Positions 1 to 11,905 of a stretch of 64,000 bases of DNA are shown piece by piece (within the stretch, counting starts at the first letter, position 1; the number at the start of each line of letters is the position of its first letter). The notes below the pieces were generated by a model. The model ran no database searches, was not told the DNA's origin, and saw only the letters and a list, made by a program, of their open reading frames with translations. The translations under genes and the position numbers were made by a program. This stretch comes from Mytilus galloprovincialis (lineage: Eukaryota > Mollusca > Bivalvia > Mytilida > Mytilidae). The stretch is from contig NC_134849.1 of the NCBI RefSeq assembly GCF_965363235.1, forward strand, positions 57,183,122-57,247,121. Direction: 5' to 3'.

Positions 1-1
1 T

Positions 2-988
2 TACGATTCATTTGAGTGTGCAGTACTAGATGAAGGAATACAATCAGATTGGTTCAAAGTAAAAACAGGAGTAAAACAAGGATGCGTGATGTCTGGCTTC
101 TTATTTCTGATAGCCATTGACTATGTCATGAAGCAAACAATAAAAGACCATGAAACAGGAATTAGATGGAAATTTACCACCAAACTAGAGGACCTTGATT
201 TTGCGGATGACCTAGCATTACTATCTTCCAAATTCCAACATATACAGTTAAAAACAAGTAAACTTCAAGAAAATGCCAGCAAAATAGGATTAAAGATAAA
301 CGCATCCAAAACAAAAGTAATGCGGATGAATACCACGAATAACAACCCGGTGAAATTAAATGAGAAAGACCTAGAGGATGTCGATACCTTCACTTACCTA
401 GGGGGAATAGTTACAACAAAAGGTGGCTGTGACAATGATATGGACAACAGGTTCAAGAAAGCTAAAGGCCAATTCAGCAGGTTAAGAAAAATATGGAGAT
501 CATCGGTACTGTCTTTTAAAACAAAGGTCAGACTATTTAACAGCTTAGTAATATCAGTCCTACTGTATGGATGTGAAACCTGGAAAACAACTGAACAAGA
601 CAAAAAGAAATTAAACACCTTTCAAAATAGATGTCTCAGACAGATATTGAAAATAAGATGGCCCAATACAATTTCAAATGAAAACCTCCACATAAGAGCT
701 GGAACAAAGAAGCTAAGCGATGATGTTATAGAATGGCGTTGGAGATGGATTGGCCATGTACTTAGGATGGATGCCAACAGTATATGTTCAGTTGCACTGA
801 CATGGAAACCAGAGGGGAAAAGGAAAGTTGGACGTCCCAAAACCACCTGGAGACGGACTGTAGAGACAGAACGAACATCACTTGGATGGAACAGCTGGGC
901 TTCAGCAAGAACAGTAGCTAAAGACCGTGTGAGATGGAAACAATGTATCAGGGCCTTAAATGCCGACCGGCATGAAGAGGATAGGTGA
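2..988 (+). mobile_element. LINE (non-LTR retrotransposon) reverse transcriptase, C-terminal part
   Basis: One open frame enters from the left edge (codons run from base 2) and ends at 988, giving about 328 residues without a break. It begins inside the reverse transcriptase domain: TGVKQGCVMSGFLF is the usual motif before the catalytic box, and FADDLALL is the catalytic box with its two aspartates. It continues through a thumb-like region (VDTFTYLGGIVTTKGG) to the tail found in many invertebrate LINEs: LLYGCETW, RWRWIGHVLRM and GKRKVGRPKTTWRR. Endonuclease and N-terminal parts lie outside the window. Just after the stop region comes a short TGAGG-like tandem tail, as RTE-type LINEs often have, and the element then abuts a family A repeat at about 998. 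RTE-like is my best guess for the clade. The long intact frame suggests a young insertion. Confidence 0.9.
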
Positions 989-997
989 GGTGAGGTG

Positions 998-1440
998 ACA
1001 GTTTATCTCTATCTATAATAATAATCAAGATAATAACCAAAAACAGCAAAATTTCCTTAAAATTACCATTTCAGGGGCAGCAACCCAACAATGAAATGTC
1101 CGATTCATCTGAAAATTTCAGGGCAGATAGATCTTGACCTGATAAACAATATTACCCTGTCAGATTTGCTCTAAATGCTTTGGTTTTTGAGTTATAAGCC
1201 AAAAACTGCATTTTACCCCTATGTTCTATTTTTAGCCATGGCGGCCATCTTGGTTGGTTGGCCGGGTCACTGGACACAATTTTTAAACTAGACACCCTAA
1301 TAATGATTTTGGCCATGTTTGGTTAAATTTGGCCCAGCAGTTTCAGAAGAGAAGATTTTTGTAAAAGTTAACGACGACGGACGACGGACGCCAAGTGATG
1401 AGAAAAGCTCACGTGGCCCTTTGGGCCAGGTGAGCTAAAA
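998..1440 (-). mobile_element. Family A repeat (Helentron-like), truncated copy
   Basis: This is one unit of the repeat arrayed at 58183-61277, in the opposite orientation. It carries the shared blocks AACATAGGGG-type, GGCCGCCATCTTGG-type and CAAAAACTGCATTTTACCCC-type, then a GACGACGGACG stretch at 1370-1392. It ends with a hairpin at about 1406-1436 (AGCTCAC...GTGAGCT around GGCCC/GGGCC). The other end is cut by the LINE on its left. Confidence 0.75.
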
Positions 1441-1989
1441 ATGTGAAATGTTTGACCGAAATTACTTCCCATATTTTGACACAAGGTTTATATGTTTTAC
1501 GATACTTTAAGTTGACACTGGTATAATGGTTTTTATTAGTGTAGTCTGATTATTCAAACATCCCTGTTTCCAAAACTTTGGCTTTTATTTTGTTAAAAAC
1601 ATCTGTGATATATATTTTTTTCAAATTCAAATACCTTACTTATTAGATGCTCGTCTGTCAATAAATGTTATGATAGCAACAGGTTCATAAAATCTTGCCA
1701 CATCATTGTAGGTACTTATATAAGCCTGTTTAAATTGTATTTCATAATGTACATTAAACATACACATTTTGGATCTTTCAATTTACTTTATTTAATCAAT
1801 AGTTTTATCAAATCTGTTGCTAACAGAATTTCTGTCAAACTTGTCATTTTATGTTAGCAACATTTGGATGTGCTACAAATTAGAGTTATCTGTCCTGGGT
1901 TGAAATCTTTTTAAATTTCAGGCAGCAGTATTTTGCAGGAGTTCTTAATATGACTTTCAACTAGGATAAGATATCCAATGTTGGTTAAA
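1441..1989. other. Gene-free AT-rich stretch
   Basis: No convincing reading frame is present. Scattered single copies of the TTATGTTAGCAAC motif (about 1660-1690 and 1815-1870) are outliers of the minisatellite at 2020-2302. Confidence 0.5.
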
Positions 1990-2019
1990 AATCTCAAATA
2001 TACATTGTCCGTCAAATTT

Positions 2020-2302
2020 ATTTATGTTAGCACAATCTTATGTTAGCAACAAGTCCGTCAATATCTTATGTTAGCAACACTATTTAGTCTGTCAAATTTT
2101 ATGTTAGCAACAATAATGTCCGTCAAATCTTATGTTAGCAACAAAAAAGTCTGTCAAATATTATATTAGCAACAAAAAAATCTGTCAAATGTTATGTTAG
2201 CAACAAAATAGTCTGTCAATTCTTATGTTAGCAACAACTTAATTTCTGTCAAATCATATGTTAGCAGCATTGTTCATGTCTGTCAAATCTTATGTTAGCA
2301 AC
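2020..2302. repeat. Minisatellite, about 36-base unit
   Basis: Eight or so imperfect units each carry the pair TCTGTCAAAT and TTATGTTAGCAAC, separated by a short A-rich spacer. Unit spacing is close to 36 bases. An inverted pair of the same motifs lies at 3219-3279. Confidence 0.85.
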
Positions 2303-2992
2303 TCCAAGATAATCCTTTTTTAAAGTTATTCCAATTCCTTTTTTATTGGTGCAGATGTTCAGAAATGCTTTATTCCAATATAATTCTTATATCATTTGCA
2401 TATCTATAAATACTTGAATTGGATTGGTCAAGTAGAATTTTTCTCTTGGTTTACACTTCGATAAACCATGTTTCCGAAACTACTTTTGTAATCTATTCAT
2501 GCGCAATTCACATTCTTGCAGGGATACTGGGATTTTCAGCAAGTTGAGATTATAAAACAATTGCATAACAGTTGTTTATATTTTAATGCATATATAACAA
2601 AAAAAAAAGAAATAAAATAAATGCACTACAGCTTCGAAAATGTATAAAAATAAAATTTAAATCAAATTCTGGGAAATTTCACGAATGATTTGGCGAATTT
2701 ACGTCATGGCAAAACACGACGTCATACGATTGAAAACTTTCAGACGGAAGATTATTTCGTTACTTGTACGCTTCAAATTCGGATAGTATCGAATTAAAAT
2801 GAAGTTTTTGAGGTAGGTGCTAGTTCATTTTAGATTCTGTTGCATTTATCGAACATTTAAGTTTTTTAGAAAGTCTAGATGGCGGCGTACTCCTTAGTTA
2901 ATACATGCCATTGTGCTTCTGATGGTACATATAGTAGCCATCAAAGTAATAATGTAAATTAATAATCGGGTATGTTTGGCTGAAGAATTATA

Positions 2993-3148
2993 AGGATTAA
3001 ACATATTTTTTCTAGAGGTTATTGATGTGTAAACCGGGTCTCTAACTCACAAACTTGACATAAAAGTCCTTCGGACTTTAATTCAGTTTGTGAGTTAATC
3101 GCCCCGGTTTACACATCAATAACCTCTAGAAAAAATGTGTTAAATCCT
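2993..3148. repeat. Long hairpin (about 75-base arms)
   Basis: The two arms are nearly perfect reverse complements. CTAGAGGTTATTGATGTGTA on the left is mirrored at about 3105-3128 on the right, and the outer ends AGGATTAAACA/TGTTAAATCCT also pair. The centre carries a small inner stem, AAAGTCCTTCGGACTTT. It could be the end of a foldback transposon or a recent inverted duplication. Confidence 0.85.
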
Positions 3149-5739
3149 ATATTGCCTTTCATATTAAATCAAGATATACATCCAAACCTTGAAAATACTG
3201 AAAATATCAGAATTTTTTGTGTTGCTAACATAAGAATTTTCCGTCAAAATGTCTGTCAATTTTGTTATGATAGCAACATTTTTTTAAGGCTAAGTGTACG
3301 TAATATAACTACTCAATGGATTTTTTTTAAATTTTACATGTGGATTCTGCTTGTAAAAATACATCAGAATATAAAATAAAACAAGAGGCTCTCAAGAGCC
3401 TGAATCGCTCACCTGGTAAACAATGCCTTCGGCCATGTTTTTTGACGAAATAGAAAATAAAACACAAACTTTATTTTATACACCCTACTGATCATTCAAA
3501 TGAAGTTTGGTTGAATTTGGTTGAGTAGTTTTAGAGGAGAAGATTTTTTAAAGTTAGCAAATATGATGAACAAATTGTGAAAAATTGTCATTAAAGGACA
3601 ATAACCCCTTAAGGGGTCAATTGACAATTTTGGTCATATTAACTTATTTGTAGATCTTACTTTGATGATCATTTTTGCTGTTTACAGTTTATCTTTATCT
3701 ATAATGATATTCAAGATAATGACCAACAAGAGGCTCTCAAGAGCCTGAATCGCTCACCTTAAATTTTTTGGTTAAATCTCTCATCAATGATTATTTTGGC
3801 TTTTCAATTTATTTAAATGTTCTTTGAATCGTCCTATTTTCTTCAAAAGCAAAAAAAAAATCATTTTCTCCTATGTTCTATTTTAGCCATAGGAGCTATG
3901 TTTCTGACATACAAGGAAATGAAATATAAAATTTATACTAGATACTCTGAAACTCATTTAGCCTAAGTTTGGCTGAAATTGATACAGCAGTTTCAAAGAA
4001 GATTTTTTTTAAGTAAGTCAACATGATGAACAAATTGTGAAAAAAGTCTTTAAAGGGCAATAACTCCTTAAGGGGTCAATTGACAATTTTGGTCAAATTG
4101 ACTTATTTGTAGATCTTACTTTGCTTAACATTTTTGCTATTAACAGTTTATCTGTATCTATAATAATATTCAAGATAATAACCAAAAACTGCAAAATTTC
4201 TTTAAAATCATCAATTCAAGGGCATTATACCTGAAAAACCAGTTACCCAATTCGGCTGAAAATTTCAGGACAGGTAGACCTTGACCTAATAAATACTTTA
4301 ACTTCTTGTCTTATTTGCTCTAAATGCTGGAGTTTTTGAGATATAAGCCAAAAACTGCATTTTACCCTTTTTCTATTTTTAGCCATGACGGCCATGTTTT
4401 TTGACGAAATAAAAAATAAAGCACAAACTTTATTTTATACACCCTACTGATCATTCAGTTGAAGTTTGGTTGAATTTGGTTTAGTAGTTTTAGAGGAGAA
4501 GATTTTTTAAAGTTAGCAAATATGATGAACAAATTGTGAAAAATTGTCATTAAAGGACAATAACCCCTTAAGGGGTCAATTGACAATTTTGGTCTTATTA
4601 ACTTATTTGTAGATCTTACTTTGCTGATCATTTTTGCTGTTTACAGTTTATCTTTATCTATAATAATATTCAAGATAATGACCAAAAACTGCAAAATTTC
4701 CTTAAAATTACCAATTAAGTGGCAGCAACCCAACAATGGTTTGTTCGATTCATCTGAAAATTTCAGGGCTGATAGATCTTGACCTAATGAACATTTTTAC
4801 CCTGTCAGATTTGCTCTAAATGCTTTCGTTTTTGAGATATAAGCCAAAAACTGCATTTGACCCCTATGTTCTATTTTAAGTAACAGCGGCCATGTTTTTT
4901 GACGGATCAAAAATCAAAGCACACACTTTGTGCAGGATAATCTAAGGAACAATCATGGTAAGTTTCATCCAAATCCATTCAGTAGTTTCAGAGGAGAAGA
5001 TTTTTTAAAGTTAGCAAATGTGATGTACAAATTGTGAAAAATTGTCATTAAAGGACAATAACCCCTTAAGGGGTCCATTGACAATTTTGGTCATATTAAC
5101 TTATTTGTAGATCTTACTTTGCTGATCATTTTTGCTGTTTACAGTTTATCTTTATCTATAATAATATTCAAGATAATGACCAACCAGTTGCTTCTGCGAA
5201 GCGCAGCATTATACGACCGCAGAGGTTGAACCCTGAACGGTTGGGGCAAGTATGGACACAACATTCAAGCTGGATTCAGCTCTAAATTTGGATTGTGATT
5301 AAATAGTTGACACAGCATAGGTTTCTGACACAGAATGAATGTGGTCTAATGAACTTAAACAACAAATTTTGCCTTTGAGCAATTCACTATGCTGTTGAAT
5401 ATTAATCCTCTCAAAAAAATGTTTGAAGAAATTTTCTTTTTATTTATGAAATCTGAAATGAAAAAAATTGACCCCCCAATTTTTTTTCACATCCCCCTTT
5501 CCCTTATTTCAAAACTGATCTCAATTCAAATTTCTAATGAAGTTTGCAACAATAACTACTCATTTAAATACATCATAAAATATTAAAATGTAAAAAAAGT
5601 GCTTGTTATTACTGAATGGTAAAGATTGTTTTAATCTATCAGTTGGTAGTAAAAGTGAATATACATTGTATATTGTATAAAACAATGATTTAAGTTGATT
5701 CAACTACTATTCTGGACAAAGAAAGATAACTCCAATTGA

Positions 5740-5955
5740 AATCCAATTGGAATTTCTTGCTATTGCACAATATTGTGCAGTTAGATATTTCTTGCTATTG
5801 TGCAATACTGTGCAATTGAAAATATTTGCTATTGCACAATACTGTGCAATTGAAGATTTCTTGCTATTGCACAATATATTGATACTGTGCAATTGAAGAT
5901 TTCTTGCTATTGCTGAATACTGTGCAATTGAAAATTTCTTGCTATTGCACAATAC
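5740..5955. repeat. Palindromic minisatellite, about 38-base unit
   Basis: About five units carry TTTCTTGCTATTGCACAATA and the palindrome-like TTGCACAATATTGTGCAA. It is the first of three arrays inside the family C element. Confidence 0.8.
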
Positions 5956-6489
5956 TTAATATAATAATTTTGGATCCTGATTTGGACCAACTTGAAAACT
6001 GGGCCCATAATCAAAAATCTAAGTACATGTTTAGATTCAGCATATCAAAGAGGCCCAAGAATTCAATTTTTGTTAAAATCAAACTTAGTTTAATTTTGGA
6101 CCCTTTGGACTTTAATGTAGACCAATTTTAAAACGGGACCAACAATTAAGAATCTACATACACAGTTAGATTTGGCATATCAAAGAACCCCAATTATTCA
6201 ATTTTTGATGAAATCAAACAAAGTTTAATTTTGGACCCCGATTTGGACCAACTTGAAAACTGGGCCAATAATCAAAAATCTAAGTACATTTTTAGATTCA
6301 GCATATCAAAGAACCCCAAGGATTCAATTTTTGTTAAAATCAAACTAAGTTTAATTTTGGACCCTTTGGACCTTAATGTAGACCAATTTGAAAACGGGAC
6401 CAAAAATTAAGAATCTACATACACAGTTAAATTCGGCATATCAAAGAACCCCAATTATTCAATTTTTAATGAAATCAAACAAAGTTTAA

Positions 6490-6960
6490 TTTTGGACCCT
6501 TTGGGCCCTTTATTCCTAAACTGTTGGGACCAAAACTCCCAAAATCAATACCAACCTTCCTTTTATGGTCATAAACCTTGTGTTTAAATTTCATACATTT
6601 CTATTTACTTATAATAAAGTTATGGTGCGAAAACCAAGAAAAATGCTTATTTGGGTCCCTTTTTGGCCCGTAATTCCTAAACTGTTGGGACCTCAACTCC
6701 CAAAATCAATACCAACCTTCCTTTTGTGGTCATAAACATTGTGTTTAAATTTCATTGATTTCTATTTACTTATACTAAAGTTATTGTGCGAAAACCAAGA
6801 ATAATGCTTATTTGGGCCCTTTTTTGGCCCCTAATTCCTAAAATGTTGGAACCTCAACTCCCAAAATCAATCCCAACCTTTCTTTAGTGGTCATAAACCT
6901 TGTGTCAAAATTTCATAGATTTCTATTTACTTTTACTAAAGTTAGAGTGCGAAAAACTAA
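6490..6960. repeat. Family C core tandem array, about 161-base unit
   Basis: Three units start near 6503, 6665 and 6826. Each carries CCTAAACTGTTGGGACC, CAAAATCAATACCAACCTTC and a block ending in AAAACCAAGAA. Diverged copies of the same core lie at 27270-27960 and 28385-28774. Confidence 0.8.
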
Positions 6961-7686
6961 AAGTATTCGGACGACGACGACGACGCAGACGACGACGCCA
7001 ACGTGATACCAATATACGACCAAAATTTTTTTTAATTTTTGCGGTCGTATAAAAACAGCAAAATTTCTTTAAAAATTACCAATTGTGGGGCAGCAACCCA
7101 ACAACCCATTGTCCAATTCCTCTGAAAATTTCAGAGCAGATAAATATTGACTAGATAAACAATTTAACCACTTTCAGATTTGCTATAAATGCTTTGGTTT
7201 CAGAGTTATAAGCCAAAATCTACATTTTACCCCTATGTTCTATTTTTAGCCATGGCGGCCATCTTGGTTGGTTGGCCGGGTCAATGGACACATTTGTAAA
7301 CTAGATACTCCAATGATGATTGTGGCTAAGTTTGGTAAAATTTGGTCTAGTAGTTTCAGAGAAGATTTTCGTAAAAGACTACAAAATGTACGAAAAATTG
7401 GTAAAAAATTACTATAAAGGGCAATAACTCCTTAAGGGGTCAACTAACCATTTTGATCATGTTGACTTATTTGTAGATCTTACTTTGCTGAACATTATTG
7501 CTGTTTACAGTTTATCTCTATCTATAATAGTATTCAAGATAATAACCAACAAGAATGTGTCCCCAGTACACGAATGCCCCACTCGCACTATCATTTTCTA
7601 TGTTCAGTGGACCGTGAAATTGGGGTAAACCCTCTAATTTGGCATTAAAATTAAAAAGATCATATCATAGGGAACATGTTTACTAA

Positions 7687-9836
7687 CAGGGATGATTCCA
7701 CTATATAGTTTAGGGCCGCCTAGCGGCCCTTAAATTTGCCAGCGGCCCCAAAAAAATATTTGTGAATATAAATTCCTAATTCGTGAAAATAAAATAAAAA
7801 TCTGTTTTCCAGAAAAGTTTAGGACTTTATTCGTTATAGGTTGAAAAATATATGCAAAGTATAGATGTTTACAGTGTCCTATATTTTGACTTTAGTGGAA
7901 GATTTGATTCTGTCATAGATATCTATGATTATGTCAACATTTGGTAACAATTTTAGCAGCCAGATTCAATTGATTAAAATGTTATTGGATTATTTGATCT
8001 CGTAAAAGGTTAATCAAAAACATGTTTGTCAAAATTGTTGTGAAAGCAGACCTCGGCTAAGAGCAAATTCAAATTTTGATATAATATTGATGAATCCATT
8101 TTAATGGGTGCCGATCTCGTAAAAGCAGATCGCCCAGAAGAGCTGCATGGTTATATAATTTGATGAAGATACCAGTAAATTATTTTATATTTGGCTCTAT
8201 TTCATCAAAAGATAAAAGTTTGAGCATTTTGAATAATAATGTTGATGATTAGACCATTCATGAAATATGATATGTCACCATTTAATATGGAACTTTTTCA
8301 AAAGTTATGAAAATGATCCTTTCTTCTTCTTTAGAATACCATCAACTTTTTGGGAATTACTTTCCGGCGCATGCATAAATAGTTTTAAGTTAATTTCAAA
8401 TATTCTTTTATTTATTTATGAAATTTACATTTTTTCTAAATAATTTTAAAGTTCACTGGTCAATTGCTTTAAATATCTTATATATTAAGTATATAAACTT
8501 TTGTAATTGTCTTTCTGAATACAACAATGGACCAGTTCAATTTGAAATCCATTTTAATCAAGGTAAACTTATAAAGATGACCTGTTGAAAAAAAAAACAA
8601 ATGTATGATTTTTTCTTCATTGGTTTATATGGCAAGCCATTTTGCTATTTAATTAAATTTCAAGATATCTAAGATATCTTGTATAGTTTATAAGATATTA
8701 TATGAAATATCTTACAGATTATATAAGATATCTTATAAAGTTTTTGAAATTTACAATTTTTAAAATAATTTCATAAAATATAAGAGATATCTTATAAACT
8801 AAATGAGATATTTTATTAACTATATAAGATATTTTATAAACTAAATGTATTGTTTATAAGATATCTTATATGAAAGATATTCATAAGATGTATTAATAAC
8901 TATAGGAGATATATTTAAAAGTATATGAGATATCTATAAAATATATAGTTTATAAGATATCTTATATAAATTTCTTTATAAACTATACAAGATATCTTAA
9001 AGATATCTTATAAACTATCTTATAAACTCTTAAATATATCTTATAAACTATACAAGATATCTAATCTGAAATATATTCATAAGAGATCTTTAAAACTTTA
9101 GGAGATATCTTATCAAGTACATTTTTTTGTACATGTATATAAGATATCTTATAAAATATATAGTTTATAAGATACCTTATATAATTTTCTTTATAAGATA
9201 TCCCATAAACTATACAAGATATCTTAGAAACTATATGAGATGTCTTATCAACTATATAAGATGTCTTGTAAATTATAAAAGATATCTTGTAAATTATAAA
9301 AGATATTTATAAGATATCTCATATACTTTATGGTCTCTAATAAACTTGACATTTGATTAAATAGTAAAACGGCTTGCCATAGATTAATGTAAGCTGATAT
9401 ATATGTATGTTTATGTATATGTTATATGCCTAGGTTACTTTGAAGTAAGGCGTCAAAGAAAAAAAAATATAATAGCCTTTCAAGACGTCATACTTATTTG
9501 GACTAGTGCATCATGTGCACTGATATTCATGTAATACAACTTCCCTAGTCATGCTAGTCTCAATCCAATAACTTTCAAGTAATCTGGTGATCATATCTAT
9601 GTGATCAGAATAATATATATCATAATCAGTAGCTCATCCATAATTATTCAAAATGTTACAACTTCTTAAATCAGTGTAGAGGTTAAACTTAATATACATT
9701 TCCGTTTTTACAGGAAAATGATCATGATGATATGATTTCGTCTTAGATTTTATGCATAAAAAAAATCCCAATTGGGATAAAAATTCCCAATTCGATGTTC
9801 AAGGGACCTATTTGAAAACACCTGGAATCATCCCTG
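7687..9836. mobile_element. hAT-like non-autonomous element, 2150 bases
   Basis: It is bounded by the perfect 14-base inverted repeats CAGGGATGATTCCA and TGGAATCATCCCTG. The flanking direct repeat ACTAA (7682-7686 and 9837-9841) reconstructs the uninterrupted family B sequence when one copy is removed. CAGGG ends fit the hAT superfamily, and 5-base duplications are known for some hAT groups. No transposase frame is visible inside, but another TIR element (8630-9379) is. Confidence 0.75.
8630..9379. mobile_element. TIR element filled with AGATATCTTATA satellite
   Basis: About 30-base inverted repeats start TGGCAAGCC at the left and end GGCTTGCCA at the right, each flanked by TA (8628-8629 and 9380-9381). 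The interior (8660-9340) is a dense array of palindromic AAGATATCTTATAAACTAT-like motifs. A TA duplication fits Tc1/mariner-type mobilisation. The short frame at 9127-9312 is only the satellite read as protein. Confidence 0.75.
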
Positions 9837-10242
9837 ACTAAGTTTTAAGTCGATTGGACTTCAACTTCATCAAAAACTACCTTGACCAAAAACTTTAACC
9901 TGAAGCGGGACAGACAGACGAACGAATGAACGGACGAACAAACAGACACACAGACCAGAAAACATAATGCCCTTCTACTATCGTAGGTGGGGCATAAAAA
10001 CTGCAAAATTTCCTTAAAATTACCAATTCATGGGCAGCAACCCAACAATGGTTGTTCGATTCATCTGAAAATTTCAGGGCTGATAGATCTTGACCTGATA
10101 AACAATTTTACCCATGTCAGATTTGCTCTTAATGCTTTGGTTTTTGAGTTTTAAGCCAAAAACTGCATTTTACCCCTATGTTCTATTTTTAGACGTGGCA
10201 GCCATATTGGTTGGATGGCCGGGTCACCGGACACATTTTTAA

Positions 10243-11631
10243 CAAGAATGTGTCCACAGTACACGGATGCCCCACTCACACTATCATTTTCTATGTTTAA
10301 AGGACTGTGAAATTGGAATAAATTCTCTAATTTGGCATTAAAATTAGAATGATCTTATCAAAGGGAACATGTATACTAAGTTTCAAGTTGATTGGACTTC
10401 TACTTTATCAAAAACTACCTTGACCAAAAACTTTAACCTGAAATTTGCACTATCAATTTCCATGTTCAGTGAACCGTAAAATTGGGGTCAAAACTCTAAT
10501 TTGGCATTTAAATTAGAAAGATCATATCATAGGGCACATGTATACTAAGTTTCAAGTTGATTGGACTTCAACTTCATCAAAAACTACCTTGACCAAAAAC
10601 TTTAACCTGAAGCCAAAAACTTTAACCTGAAATTTGCACTATCATTTTCTATGTTCAGTGAACCGTAAAATTGGGGTCAAAACTCTAATTTGGCATTTAA
10701 ATTAGAAAGATCATATCATAGGGCACATGTATACTAAGTTTCAAGTTGATTGGACTTCAACTTCATCAAAAACTACCTTGACCAAAAACTTTAACCTGAA
10801 GCCAAAAACTTTAACCAGAAATTTGCACTATCATTTTCTATGTTCAGTGAACCGTAAAATTGGGGTCAAAACTCTAATTTGGCATTTAAATTAGAAAGAT
10901 CATATCATAGGGCACATGTATACTAAGTTTCAAGTTGATTGGACTTCAACTTCATCAAAAACTACCTCGACCAAAAACTTTAACCTGAAATTTGCACTAT
11001 CATTTTCTATGTTCAGTGAACCGTAAAATTGGGGTCAAAACTCTAATTTGGCATTTAAATTAGAAAGATCATATCATAGGGCACATGTATACTAAGTTTC
11101 AAGTTGATTGAACTTCAACTTCATCAAAAACTACCTTGACCAAAAACTTTAACCTGAAGCCAAAAACTTTAACCTGAAATTTGCACTATCATTTTCTATG
11201 TTCAGTGAACCGTAAAATTGGGGTCAAAACTCTAATTTGGCATTTAAATTAGAAAGATCATATCATAGGGCACATGTATACTAAGTTTCAAGTTGATTGG
11301 ACTTCAACTTCATCAAAAACTACCTTGACCAAAAACTTTAACCTGAAGCCAAAAACTTTAACCTGAAATTTGCACTATCATTTTCTATCAGTGAACCGTA
11401 AAATTGGGGTCAAAACTCTAATTTGGCATTAAAATTAGAAAGATCATATCATAGGGAACATGTGTACCAAGTTTGAAGTCGATTGGACTTCAACTTCATC
11501 AAAAACTACCTCGACCAAAAACTTTAACCTGAAGCGGGACAGACGGACGAACGGACGAACGAACGGACGGACGAACGGACGCACAGACCAGAAAACATAA
11601 TGCCCCTCTACTATCGTAGGTGGGGCATAAA
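10243..11631 (+). mobile_element. Family B element with six core repeats, nested in family A
   Basis: The same ends as the 7550 copy enclose a tandem core. Units start near 10437, 10626, 10815, 10984, 11173 and 11362. Spacing is 169 or 189 bases because a 20-base stretch (CTGAAGCCAAAAACTTTAAC) is present in some units only. The GACGGACGAACG microsatellite lies at 11530-11585. Confidence 0.85.
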
Positions 11632-11905
11632 AATAGATACCCCAAAGATGATTGTGGTCAAGTTTGGATTAATTTGGCCCAGAAGTTTCAGAGGAGAAGA
11701 TTTTTGTAAAAGATTACTAAGATTTACGAAAATTGGTTAAAAATTTACTATAAAGGGCAATAACTCCTAAAGAGGTCATCTGACCATTTCGGTCATGTGA
11801 CTTATTTGTAAATCTTACTTTGCTGAACATTATTGCTGTTTACAGTTTATTTCTATCTATAATAATAATCAAGATAATAACCAAAAACAGTAAAATTTCC
11901 TTAAA

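Larger units (their letters stand above)
5184..7052 (+). mobile_element. Family C repeat element (ACGACCGC type), nested in family A
   Basis: The left end has a hairpin CTGCGAAGCGCAG followed by TATACGACCGC. The right end has a second hairpin in which TATACGACC (about 7012) pairs with GGTCGTATA (about 7043). A GACGACGACG run lies at 6970-7000. Between them are three different tandem arrays, at 5740-5955, 5960-6490 and 6490-6960. Flanking family A sequence joins cleanly as ACCAA|AAACAGC when the element is removed. Confidence 0.8.
7550..9997 (+). mobile_element. Family B repeat element, nested in family A and itself interrupted
   Basis: The left end CAAGAATGTGTCC is followed by GCCCCACTCGCACTATC. 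The right end has the GACAGACGAACG run and a hairpin-forming end ATAATGCCC...GGGGCATAA. Its middle is split by a 2150-base element at 7687-9836. Removing the whole element rejoins family A as ACCAA|AAACTGC. Confidence 0.8.
3382..11905 (-). mobile_element. Family A tandem element, host of a nested cluster
   Basis: The left end carries the terminal hairpin GAGGCTCTCAAGAGCCT, seen at 3385 and again at 3730. Behind it are repeated units with the blocks AGTTTATCTTTATCTATAAT, CTTAAGGGGTCAATTGAC and AAAAACTGCATTT, spaced several hundred bases apart. The element is interrupted by a family C element (5184-7052) and two family B elements (7550-9997 and 10243-11631); family A sequence resumes after each one in the correct order. 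It has no coding capacity. Confidence 0.75.

Noticed and set aside
2020-2302. CRISPR-like spacing of TTATGTTAGCAAC motifs
   Set aside because: The repeats are imperfect, the spacers are themselves repeats, the DNA is clearly animal, and no cas genes exist. It is a minisatellite.
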